From the NCBI GenBank assembly GCA_964472305.1, contig CAYYJR010000011.1, positions 1-64,000 on the forward strand: 64,000 nucleotides of DNA, written 5' to 3'. Numbering within the stretch: position 1 is the first letter of the stretch; every line of letters starts with the position of its first letter. A program made the position numbers and the translations under genes. The DNA is from CAYYJR01 sp964472305. GTDB taxonomy: Bacteria > Armatimonadota > Hebobacteria > CAIYQO01. The notes under the pieces were generated by a model. It was not told the origin of the DNA, did no database searches, and was given only the letters and a program-made list of their open reading frames with translations. Shown here in pieces: positions 9,328-17,211 of this stretch.

Positions 9328-10461
9328 TTAGTGAGTTGCATGCAGCGGTTTCCCGTTCGACGTCACCGTACCAAGCAGGTGCTCGTTCAGCGCGGTCACC
9401 GCGGCCGGCAGAGGCGCATACAGCAGCGGCGCCGCATGCTGCTGCCCGTCATGAATCGCCCACCAGAGGAAATCGACCAACTCTGCGCCTTTCGTATGAT
9501 CGGGTTGCTGCTGATACAGCAAAAGGTAGGTAAAACCACTGATGGGGTAGGCATCTTTCCCCGGTGCGTTGACGATGGAAACGCGCGCGTCCTTCCGCAT
9601 GGCTTCGGCAGCGCCGTTTGCAGCCGCCTTGGTGGAAGCGATGCTGGGCGTCACGAAGGTACCGGTTTGATTGCGAATCGCGGCATACGGCAGCGCATTC
9701 TGTTCCGCGTATGCCAATTCCACGTAGCCGATGCTGCCCGGGGTTTGTTTCAACAAGCCGGCGACGCCTTCATTCCCCTTACCGCCGATGCCGGCCGGCC
9801 AGTTGACGGATTTGCCACTGCCGACTCTCGAAGCCCAGGTGTTACTGACGGCAGCCAGGTAATGGGTGAAGATATAGGTCGTGCCGCTGCCGTCGGAGCG
9901 GTGCGCTACGGCAATCGCCAGGTTCGGCAGCTTGAGTGTCGGATTGACGGAAGCGATTCGCGAGTCACTCCACGTCGTGATCGCGCCGAGGAAAATGCCG
10001 GCCACCACCTCAGGCGTGAGCTTCACCCTGTCGGAGATACCGGGTAGGTTATACGCGAGCACCACCGCACCGGCGACCATGGGAAGCTGCACGACCGGCG
10101 CCGGCATCATTTTCAACTCTTCGTCCGAGAGCGGCGCGTCACTGGCGCCGAAATCGACCGTATTGGCCTGCAACTGCTTGATGCCGCCGCCACTGCCGAT
10201 GGACTGATAGTTGATGCGTGCGTGCTGATGTGTTTCCCCATAGATCGCGAACCATTTGGAATACAGCGGATAAGGAAAAGTCGCGCCGGCGCCATTCAGG
10301 TTGACGACGGAGTCCGTGGCGGCTGGTTGCGCCTGGTCTTGCTGTGCCGTCAGGGGAGGAGTTTTTTTGCAGGATGCGACAGTGAATGCGATGACCAGCA
10401 CGATGGCTGTCAGTATCCCCGCGCGCGGCAGGAAAACATGTGTATGTTGCTTATGCTTCAT
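9328..10461 (-). CDS. pstS: Phosphate-binding lipoprotein PstS
   Basis: The 377-residue protein begins with a lipoprotein signal: a hydrophobic stretch ending in the lipobox VASC, with lipidated Cys at residue 31. The mature part has the PstS phosphate-site pattern NGAGATFPYPLYSKW near the N-terminus, and SIGSGGGIKQ and DFGASDAPL after it, plus HRSDGSGTTYIF in the second lobe. Membrane anchoring of PstS is common outside Proteobacteria. It heads the pstS-C-A-B-phoU-pit series; 152 bases separate it from the porin upstream. I could not identify a convincing Pho box there. Confidence 0.95.
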   Translation of the reverse strand: MKHKQHTHVFLPRAGILTAIVLVIAFTVASCKKTPPLTAQQDQAQPAATDSVVNLNGAGATFPYPLYSKWFAIYGETHQHARINYQSIGSGGGIKQLQANTVDFGASDAPLSDEELKMMPAPVVQLPMVAGAVVLAYNLPGISDRVKLTPEVVAGIFLGAITTWSDSRIASVNPTLKLPNLAIAVAHRSDGSGTTYIFTHYLAAVSNTWASRVGSGKSVNWPAGIGGKGNEGVAGLLKQTPGSIGYVELAYAEQNALPYAAIRNQTGTFVTPSIASTKAAANGAAEAMRKDARVSIVNAPGKDAYPISGFTYLLLYQQQPDHTKGAELVDFLWWAIHDGQQHAAPLLYAPLPAAVTALNEHLLGTVTSNGKPLHATH

Positions 10462-10613
10462 GGAAGCCAGCCCTTTCTATCGACGGCATGCACATTGATT
10501 GTCAGTTGTAGCGTACCGCCGAAATATTAGTATTGTGTGAGGATAATAGTTTGGTTGTGCGCGGTTTTGTCGTTTCATCTGATCATTGAGCGACCGGGCA
10601 TAGCCGCCGCAGG

Positions 10614-11780
10614 TTAGAACTTGGTTGCAAGGCCGATGGCAAACTGATCCAGGTCGGGTGTATTCGTGCCGCCGTTAGTGGCATTACGCGTATACTCGGC
10701 TTTGAGGTCGGTCAACGGGGTGAGATGGAATCCCGCGCCGAGGGAGAACCGGGAGTATCGATTCACCGCCAACGTGCTGTCGACCAGTGTCGCCGTTTGC
10801 CCATCATTCAACTGCACCGTGCTATAGCGCGAGGCGAAATACAATCGGCCGGTGGCATTGATGAGTCCTTCGGCATACCAGTAGCTTGCCGTACGGTCAG
10901 TCGCGCCGGTGAAATTGTCATTGGCCTGGCCATAGGCAGTTGCGAGCTGGAATCGCGAAAGATTCGCTCCACTGGGAATGAGCGACTTGATGCCGGTGGT
11001 CCCGTAATTCCAGCGCGCGTCCACTTCCCACAGCGTACGATGCCAGCTGGTGACGCCGGCGGGAACGGCTTGCAGGTTGGCGACTTTTAACGCCGGAGCG
11101 ATCACTGCGCCACCGAACTTGATATTCTCGCCGGAATCGTAACCGCTGACGGACAGGTAGACATTTTTATACGGGGCAATGCCGATTTTAGCTCCGGTCG
11201 CCAGTCCGTTGTTGGCTGAACCCACGCCACCGGTACCGTTCAGCACACTCAGCGAATAACTCGCCGGCATGCCGACCGGCAGGGAACCGCGGAAATTGAT
11301 CCCGCCGTCATAGCCGCCTACTGCCGATGCTGAATTGGTGATGAGGATGCCTTCCACCGGGTTGTCGGTCCAGGTTTCCTCGCCGATATCTACCTTGACT
11401 TTGCCCATTCGCATCGTGTGTCCCGGCAGCGCGCCTCCCCAGTTATTCAAGTCCAGATAGAAGTAATCGAATCCGTTGCCGGTCGCCTTGTTGTTGCTGA
11501 AGCGATTGATGATGGTGAAGTCCTTGCGAGGCGTGAAAGTGAAGCGAAGCTTGGCATCCGGGATATCCAGTGCGCGATTGGCGTAGGCGCCATTCGCGTC
11601 GGAGTCAATGATGCCCATAAACAGGCGACCGTCGATCTTGAGGATCGAGCCATTACTGGCGGTCTGTACGGTCGGTGGGACGGCAGGCGGTATGATCGTC
11701 GTCGGCGCGTCTGCGGCAAACGCGTCCAGCGTGCCGGCGAAGATCAGTGCCAGTCCCAATGCCATTGCGGTTGTGTTCAC
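10614..11780 (-). CDS. Outer-membrane beta-barrel porin, probably phosphate-selective (OprO/OprP-like)
   Basis: The protein has 388 residues from a GTG at 11780, chosen because AGGAGG lies 10 bases upstream and the signal peptide (residues 1-22, ending LDAFAADA) begins right there. The frame extends to 11849 without support. The mature protein is full of alternating amphipathic strands and ends in a C-terminal Phe (GLATKF), the sorting signal of outer-membrane barrels. Tracts such as RALDIPDAKLRFTFTPRKD and DGGINFRGSLP fit the phosphate-selective porin O/P family. Position between phoR and pstS makes phosphate the likely cargo, which is inference. It implies a diderm envelope. Confidence 0.75.
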   Translation of the reverse strand: MNTTAMALGLALIFAGTLDAFAADAPTTIIPPAVPPTVQTASNGSILKIDGRLFMGIIDSDANGAYANRALDIPDAKLRFTFTPRKDFTIINRFSNNKATGNGFDYFYLDLNNWGGALPGHTMRMGKVKVDIGEETWTDNPVEGILITNSASAVGGYDGGINFRGSLPVGMPASYSLSVLNGTGGVGSANNGLATGAKIGIAPYKNVYLSVSGYDSGENIKFGGAVIAPALKVANLQAVPAGVTSWHRTLWEVDARWNYGTTGIKSLIPSGANLSRFQLATAYGQANDNFTGATDRTASYWYAEGLINATGRLYFASRYSTVQLNDGQTATLVDSTLAVNRYSRFSLGAGFHLTPLTDLKAEYTRNATNGGTNTPDLDQFAIGLATKF

Positions 11781-12021
11781 TGTAGTTATTCCTCCTGTTG
11801 TTCTGCGTTGCTGGCATGTCGGGGACGAAGTCGCCACGGGTCGTCCCACGGGCTGCCAGCATTTAGCTTACGGGGAGGTTATGAGCGGCGTGTTAGCGCA
11901 ATGTGAGAGTTTGGTGGGGGGACACAATTAGCGGAGCTATTCGTGAGTAGTCGAAAATAACTCCATGTGGTGCGTATCCCATGGTGAGAATCATCGATGC
12001 CGGCGGGGAGAGTTCCTGTTG

Positions 12022-13815
12022 TTACTTCTCGTCGTGTTGCCCAGCGAGATGCGGCAGATACAGGGTGAAAAGACTGCCGTGGCCTACGGTGCTTTCCACG
12101 GTGACGTGGCCACCGTGCGCCTGGGCGATGTGTTTGACGATGGCCAGTCCCAAGCCGGTGCCGCCGAGTTTGCGGCTGCGGCCTTTATCCACGCGATAAA
12201 AGCGTTCGAAGAGGCGCGGCAGGTGCTCGGTAGGGATGCCGCTGCCGTGGTCGCGCACGCTGATCACGGCGTTGTCGTCGATGCGGGTGGCCGTCAGCTC
12301 GATGCGGCTGTGCGGTTCGCTGTATTTCAGAGCGTTGTCGAGCAGGTTGACCAGTGCCTGTTCGAGCAAGGCCGGGTTAACCCGCGCGCGCAACTCATCG
12401 GGACATTCCAGCGTGATGGTGATTTCTTTCGCCCCTGCCTTGAGTTCGCACGCCTGCACGGCGTTTTGTAAGATCACCGTCATTGCGCAATCGTCCAGGC
12501 GCAGCACGGCGGTTTCCGCCTCCTGTTCGATGCGCGACAGGCTGAGCAGGTCCTCGATAATCGCCTCCAGGCGATCAGCGTGGCGGGCGATGATCTGCAG
12601 GAAATGTTCCGCGTCGTCCGGCTGCCGCAGCGCTCCATCCTGCAGCGTCTCCACGAAGCCTTTGATCGAGGTGATGGGCGTCTTTAACTCGTGAGAAACG
12701 TTGGCGACGAAGTCACGGCGGATGCGCTCAAGCCGCCGCAGCCGCGTAATGTCGGTGAGCACCACCACGGCGCCCATGCGTCGGGCGGCTTCATCGTAGA
12801 GCGGTGTGCCGTGCACTTGCATGATGCGCTCATCGTCGCGCCGCAGGATCATCTCCGCTTCCAGCGGCTCGCGGCTGGCCAGCACCATGGCGACGAAGCG
12901 CTGTAGTTCGGTGTGGCGGATCACCTCCTGTAAACTGCGTCCCGCGGCCTGCTCGGCGTCAATCCCCACTAACTGCGCCGCCGCCTGGTTCAGCTTGAAC
13001 ACCTGCTCGTTGGAATCGACGGCAAATACCCCTTCCGACATGCCGGCCAGCACGGCGTCCTGCTCGTTGCGCTGCCGGGTGATGGCGCGGATGCGCTCAT
13101 CCAGCCGGACGGCCATCTGGTTCATCGCCTCTGCCAACTTGCCGATCTCCTCCGAATCCGGGATAGGCAGCGGGGTATCCAGTTCGCCGCGCGCGAAGCG
13201 TTGCGCGCCACGTTTCAGTGCTTCCAGTGGGCGGCTGATGCGGCGGGAAATGAGCAGGCTGGCGCCCGCGGCCAGCACCGCTACGATGAGCCAGCCGGCG
13301 ATCAGCGAGTGGCGCATGGTGCGCAGCGCTTGTTCAACCGCGGTGAGCGGCACCGCGGCACGCACGATGCCGATGATCCCGCGCGTGCCGTGCGTTGGCA
13401 CCGCGACATACATCATTTTCTCGCCCAGCGTGCGACTGAAACGAATCGCCTGTCCGGTGCCCCCGCGCAACGCCTCTCGTACTTCCGGGCGGTCGGCATG
13501 GTTCTCCATCTGCGCGGGTTGTTCCTCGGAATCGCCGATCACACGGCCATCCGGCAGGATAATGGTGATGCGCGTCCGGCTGTCGCGGCCCGTGTGTTTG
13601 CACGTCGCATCCACCAGGGGGTATTGCCGGTTGCGCAGGGCGGGATCGATGACGTGCGCGGCCAGTCGCGCACGCGCGGCCAGGTCGATTTCCTGCTGTT
13701 CCAGGAAGAATTGGTGGAAGAAATACGAGGCTGCCCAGCCCAGCGCCAGCAGCGAGAACAGCGTGATGAGCAGGAATGGCGAAAACAGTTGCCAGAGCAA
13801 TCGCACACGGCGCAT
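12022..13815 (-). CDS. phoR: Phosphate-sensing histidine kinase PhoR
   Basis: The 597-residue kinase has a membrane segment at about residues 8-31, an extracytoplasmic part to about 165, a second membrane segment near 170-190 and a HAMP domain (RRISRPLEALKRGAQRFARG). A PAS domain (about 250-350), a HisKA domain with the phosphoacceptor in NVSHELKTPI, and a HATPase domain with N box LVNLLDNALKYS and G boxes DHGSGIP and GGTGLGLAIV follow. The extracytoplasmic part between the two membrane segments sets it apart from E. coli PhoR but is common elsewhere. It begins 2 bases after phoB ends. Confidence 0.9.
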   Translation of the reverse strand: MRRVRLLWQLFSPFLLITLFSLLALGWAASYFFHQFFLEQQEIDLAARARLAAHVIDPALRNRQYPLVDATCKHTGRDSRTRITIILPDGRVIGDSEEQPAQMENHADRPEVREALRGGTGQAIRFSRTLGEKMMYVAVPTHGTRGIIGIVRAAVPLTAVEQALRTMRHSLIAGWLIVAVLAAGASLLISRRISRPLEALKRGAQRFARGELDTPLPIPDSEEIGKLAEAMNQMAVRLDERIRAITRQRNEQDAVLAGMSEGVFAVDSNEQVFKLNQAAAQLVGIDAEQAAGRSLQEVIRHTELQRFVAMVLASREPLEAEMILRRDDERIMQVHGTPLYDEAARRMGAVVVLTDITRLRRLERIRRDFVANVSHELKTPITSIKGFVETLQDGALRQPDDAEHFLQIIARHADRLEAIIEDLLSLSRIEQEAETAVLRLDDCAMTVILQNAVQACELKAGAKEITITLECPDELRARVNPALLEQALVNLLDNALKYSEPHSRIELTATRIDDNAVISVRDHGSGIPTEHLPRLFERFYRVDKGRSRKLGGTGLGLAIVKHIAQAHGGHVTVESTVGHGSLFTLYLPHLAGQHDEK

Positions 13816-13817
13816 GC

Positions 13818-14504
13818 CTACTCCTTAAACCGGTAGCCGACACCGCGCACCGTCTCGATACAGCAGCCCGCAGGGCCCAGTTTCTTGCGCAGGCCGGAAA
13901 TCTGCACGTCCACCGCGCGTTCGGTAACCGCATACTCTTCCCCGCGCACACTGTCGACAATCTGGTAGCGGGTATATACCCAGCCGGGCCGCCGCGCGAG
14001 CAGGTGCAGCACGCTGAACTCGGTGAAGGTCAGATCGAGCGGATGTCCCGCGAGCAGCACTTCCCGGCGATGCGGATCGATAGTCAACTCGCGCAGCGTC
14101 AGCACGGCATCCAATCCGGCGGGCGCCGTCTCGCGGCGGCGCAACACCGCGCGCACGCGCGCCACCAGCACCTTGGGACTGAACGGTTTGGGAATATAAT
14201 CGTCGGCCCCCAGTTCCAACCCGGCGACGATATCGGACTCTTCGCCTTTGGCGGTCAGCATGACGATAGGAATATGTCGCGTGCCCTCATCCTGCTTGAA
14301 CTGTCGGCAGACCTCTAATCCGTCGATGCCGGGCAACATCAGGTCGAGGAGAATCAGATCGGGTCGTACCGTGCGCGCCGCCGTCAATCCCTCTTCCCCG
14401 CTTAGCCGGCAGGTCACCTGATACCCCTCCCGGGTGAAGTTGTAATGCACCAGTTCGGTAATATCTTCGTCGTCCTCGATTACCAGCAGATGGTGGCGTA
14501 CCAT
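13818..14504 (-). CDS. phoB: Phosphate regulon response regulator PhoB (OmpR family)
   Basis: The protein has 228 residues. The ATG at 14504 has GAGGAG about 7 bases upstream; the frame runs back to 14639 without support. The receiver domain has the acidic pocket IEDDED, phosphoacceptor Asp54 (LILLDLMLPG) and MLTAKGEESD. The C-terminal winged helix is of the OmpR/PhoB type (LTFTEFSVLHLLARRPGWVY; AVDVQISGLRKKLGP). It is translated just ahead of phoR and is the likely activator of the porin-pst genes downstream. Confidence 0.92.
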   Translation of the reverse strand: MVRHHLLVIEDDEDITELVHYNFTREGYQVTCRLSGEEGLTAARTVRPDLILLDLMLPGIDGLEVCRQFKQDEGTRHIPIVMLTAKGEESDIVAGLELGADDYIPKPFSPKVLVARVRAVLRRRETAPAGLDAVLTLRELTIDPHRREVLLAGHPLDLTFTEFSVLHLLARRPGWVYTRYQIVDSVRGEEYAVTERAVDVQISGLRKKLGPAGCCIETVRGVGYRFKE

Positions 14505-14649
14505 CGATTGCTCCTCATCGCTAACATCGTTGTCTGATGCTAACGGGGGATTGTTAGGAAAAGATGAGTGACAGCAGTGAGTATAACAACGGTGATGAGA
14601 ATGCGCAATGTCGCGGGAGGTGGTCGTTCCCGGTGACACTCCAGACGGT

Positions 14650-14959
14650 CAACCGCCGGGCATGTCTCTCCCAAGGTGCTGTTTCTCCGGCACATCAAGC
14701 ATACAGGACAGCGTGCCTTGAGTAGCCGGGCGGGTGTCTTCGACGATGGGGTAATCGTCCAGCGTCTTGATGGGATGTTCCAGCAGTTTCGATCCCAGCA
14801 CGACGGCTTTGTGGGTGGCGGTCAACGTTCTTACCCAATCCCCGCGTCCGCAACGGCGCCAGGTCGAATCTCGGTGGAATGATGCCGGTGTTAGTAGATG
14901 GTGCACGGCGTGCGCGCCGGCGCCTCGCCGAGCAGCGCGGCCATGATGTCGTTACGCAT
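14650..14959 (-). pseudogene. Probable remnant of a URO-D-fold gene
   Basis: An ATG at 14959 with AGGGAA upstream starts MRNDIMAALLGEAPARTPCTIY and then meets a stop at 14891-14893. The next stretch, in another frame, reads GIIPPRFDLAPLRTRGLG. A third frame reads KLLEHPIKTLDDYPIVED and EKQHLGRDMPGG. This succession fits the N-terminal 100 residues of URO-D-like proteins, which often begin with an AALxGExPxRxPCTIY pattern and contain an IKTxxDY motif. The three-frame layout suggests decay by frameshifts and loss of the C-terminal two thirds. The family assignment is from memory and needs a translated search. Confidence 0.4.
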
Positions 14960-15175
14960 GCCGTGTTATTCCCTGATGGTGCCGTTTGCTCCTGCCGCTG
15001 GTTAGATATCTTCTTGATCCACCGGCGGTTGTCGCCATTGTCGCCGGGGTCTGTCGGATTGCCGTTCCGTGGTGTCGCACGCCGTGGACAAATTTGGCCC
15101 CATCCGCGTTGTCCCGACTGAGCGCGGGGGTATGGCATGTTGGTACTCCCCGTCGGGAGAAAGGAGGGAGTTCGG

Positions 15176-15922
15176 ATGAGAGGACTTCGCATGGTGTTGC
15201 TCACGGTGCTGACAGTCGGCACGCTGGTGCTGGCTATCACCGTGCTGCAAATCCGCGCGCAACAGACGCCCACCTCTGTGACGTCGCAAACCGTACTGCT
15301 GAATGGTGTGGAAGCCGGACAAGTGCTGGTCAGCCAATCGCCGGTATTTACCTTCACCGCTCCGGCCGGCGGTTACACGCCCGCGCAGCGCGCGGCGGTG
15401 GTGGCGTCGCGGTTGATACAACTGATGAACCAGGGTTACAACTGGCAGAATCTTGCCGTCGGACGCATGAACGGCCAGGTGGTGCTGCTGATGGGCAATA
15501 ATTTGTTGACCACCGTGGATCGCGCGGAGGCACGCGCCAACCGCACGACACCGCTGGCACTGGCCTACACCTGGCGCGATCGCACGATTGCCGCGCTGGG
15601 CGGAAGCACACCGATCGCCGGCGTCGGCACACCCACCGTGGTAGCGGGCACGGCGGAAAGCTGGCCGGCATGGACGAATCCGGCAACGAAAATCGTGCCG
15701 ATCTTCAGCCTGGGCACTCCGGGTTTGCGCGTGGGCTTCGCGCAGGTGACCGGTCCGGCCGAACGCATTAACGATGTGCGTTCGGTGATCCAGATTGACG
15801 CCGTGTTCCAACGCGCGGCACGCGCGCGTGTGCTGGTGCCGTCATCGGAGTTGACCGGACTGAATCGCGTACAAGGCACGGCCGTCACGGCATTGCTGCA
15901 ATATGGTCTGGTGCGGTTCTGA
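15176..15922 (+). CDS. Exported protein of unknown function (paralogue of next gene in its C-terminal part)
   Basis: The 248-residue protein starts at the ATG at 15176 with AAGGAGGGAG 5 bases upstream; the frame continues back to 15137 without support. A signal anchor or signal peptide spans residues 4-29 (MVLLTVLTVGTLVLAITVLQ). The middle is rich in Ala and Thr. The segment KIVPIFSLGTPGLRVGFAQV, followed by VLVPSSELTG, matches the next protein (KVVPIFSVGRGAYVGAAQV, ALVPISTRRPG). I recognise no named family. It is 12 bases upstream of its partner, so the two form an operon. Confidence 0.7.
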   Translation: MRGLRMVLLTVLTVGTLVLAITVLQIRAQQTPTSVTSQTVLLNGVEAGQVLVSQSPVFTFTAPAGGYTPAQRAAVVASRLIQLMNQGYNWQNLAVGRMNGQVVLLMGNNLLTTVDRAEARANRTTPLALAYTWRDRTIAALGGSTPIAGVGTPTVVAGTAESWPAWTNPATKIVPIFSLGTPGLRVGFAQVTGPAERINDVRSVIQIDAVFQRAARARVLVPSSELTGLNRVQGTAVTALLQYGLVRF

Positions 15923-15934
15923 AGGAGGATCATT

Positions 15935-16390
15935 ATGAGAACGGGACGACGTTTTGCGTTGATTGCCGGCATCACGACCGCGCTGTTGCTGGGCGGCACC
16001 GTGAGCGGATACCTGGTGCGGCCGGCATACGCGCTGGACCTGGGGGATGTGTTGAAAGTCGGCGGGATTATCCTGGTCGTCAGCACGTTCGGCGGGCAAA
16101 TCAACAGCTTCATCAATAATACGCTGCGCCAGAATGAAGTCGCGGCAATGGGCGCCTCGAAGGTGGTGCCGATCTTCTCGGTGGGGCGCGGCGCCTATGT
16201 GGGCGCGGCACAGGTAGTGGGCTTGCCCGCGAATGTGCGCACCGTCCAGGGTGTTGGCGCGGTGGAGGTGACCCTCGGCGGGCTGGGTGGCACCGCGCTG
16301 GTGCCCATCAGCACGCGCCGGCCCGGCGGCAGCACGTTGAGCCGCGTCGGTGGCGTAGGAATCTCGGCGGTCATCGATTTTCATATCTGA
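15935..16390 (+). CDS. Small exported or membrane protein sharing a domain with the preceding gene
   Basis: This 151-residue protein has an AAGGAGG ribosome site 6 bases before its ATG. A signal peptide (residues 6-33, ending RPAYA) is followed by a hydrophobic stretch (VGGIILVVSTFGG) and the domain shared with the upstream gene (SKVVPIFSVGRGAYVGAAQV). The domain ends in alternating Gly/Val/Ala segments that look like beta strands. No family recognised. A terminator-like hairpin follows, so the two genes make a self-contained unit. Confidence 0.65.
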   Translation: MRTGRRFALIAGITTALLLGGTVSGYLVRPAYALDLGDVLKVGGIILVVSTFGGQINSFINNTLRQNEVAAMGASKVVPIFSVGRGAYVGAAQVVGLPANVRTVQGVGAVEVTLGGLGGTALVPISTRRPGGSTLSRVGGVGISAVIDFHI

Positions 16391-16403
16391 TGTCCGCCGT
16401 TGG

Positions 16404-16445
16404 GGGGCGTGGAATCTCGATTGCCGCGCCCCTTCGGTTTTCTTA
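16404..16445 (+). terminator. Intrinsic terminator after the small exported protein pair
   Basis: GGGGCGTGG (16404-16412) pairs with CCGCGCCCC (16424-16432), one G-T wobble, 11-base loop, followed by the T-rich run TTCGGTTTTCTT. It lies between the pair and the cupredoxin gene. Confidence 0.6.
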
Positions 16446-16460
16446 AAAGGAGTGATGTTG

Positions 16461-16910
16461 ATGCACACTTTATATCGCAGCCCTGGCATCTCCTTGACCG
16501 GCATGTTGCTCGGTATGACCCTATTCGTCTTTGCGCTCACTGCCTCACCGACGCACGGGCAGTGCGCCCCTACGCCGCCGGCGGCGCCGCCGATGGCGGA
16601 GGTGACGATGACCGATGACCGGTATACGCCGGTGGAACTGGTGGTGCCTGCCGGCGCCACGGTGCGCTGGAGCAATTTCGGTCAACACCCGCATACCGTC
16701 ACCACCGATACCGCAAACGCCGCCACGGGCGGTCCGGATTCCGGGCAGGTTTTTCCCAACGGCGTTCCCCCCAATGCCGCAGTCGTGTGGACGGTGCCGG
16801 TGAATGCCGCCTCCGGCACGCGCTGGTACTACCACTGTGTCTTTCACGGCGGCGCCGGCGACGGCAAGAGCCTCGGTCCAGGCATGAGCGGAGTGATCGT
16901 GGTGCAATAG
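16461..16910 (+). CDS. Cupredoxin (plastocyanin/azurin-like copper protein), exported
   Basis: The 149-residue protein starts at ATG 16461, eight bases after AAGGAG; three other in-frame starts (16452, 16455, 16458) are closer than is usual. A signal peptide runs to about residue 33. The mature domain has the type-1 copper ligands: His78 in FGQHPHTVT, Cys126 and His129 in YYHCVFHGG, and Met142 in GPGMSG. The pattern is that of small blue-copper electron carriers. Electron transfer in the periplasm is the family role; the redox partner is not evident from the neighbours. Confidence 0.85.
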   Translation: MHTLYRSPGISLTGMLLGMTLFVFALTASPTHGQCAPTPPAAPPMAEVTMTDDRYTPVELVVPAGATVRWSNFGQHPHTVTTDTANAATGGPDSGQVFPNGVPPNAAVVWTVPVNAASGTRWYYHCVFHGGAGDGKSLGPGMSGVIVVQ

Positions 16911-17211
16911 ATAGCATTGTGCTATGCTGATCATGCATGACCCCTCCCCGTATTATTTCGTGACATGGAACTGCTGGAGAGGGGTCGGCATGTTTTTTAT
17001 ATGCCGATAAACGCCATAACCTATATAATATTATATATTATGATAAACAAATTCATTGCCCGCAGGTAAGAGCGGTATTCGGTTGGCGTTGTCTTTTGGA
17101 TGCAACGGCTTGTCCGGCGGTTTGAATTGGCGCGGCAAATGGGAATCCCTTGCGCGAAGGCATGAAAGCGTGTACCATTGGCGCCGACGTGGCAGGAGGG
17201 TATGGATACTC
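16911..17211. other. Intergenic region ahead of topA with hairpins and an AT-rich block
   Basis: It contains two inverted repeats: GACCCCTC/GAGGGGTC (16939-16946 and 16979-16986) and a perfect 7-base pair, TCGGCAT/ATGCCGA (16985-16991 and 17001-17007), with a T-rich loop. A strongly AT-rich block follows at 17019-17050 and includes TATAAT (17024-17029) and TATATT (17034-17039). No good -35 hexamer is seen at normal spacing. The topA promoter most likely lies here. Confidence 0.55.

Noticed and set aside
10462..10613. Pho box upstream of pstS
   Set aside because: I looked for direct repeats of the TTAACA or CTGTCAT type at 11-base spacing and found none that is convincing.
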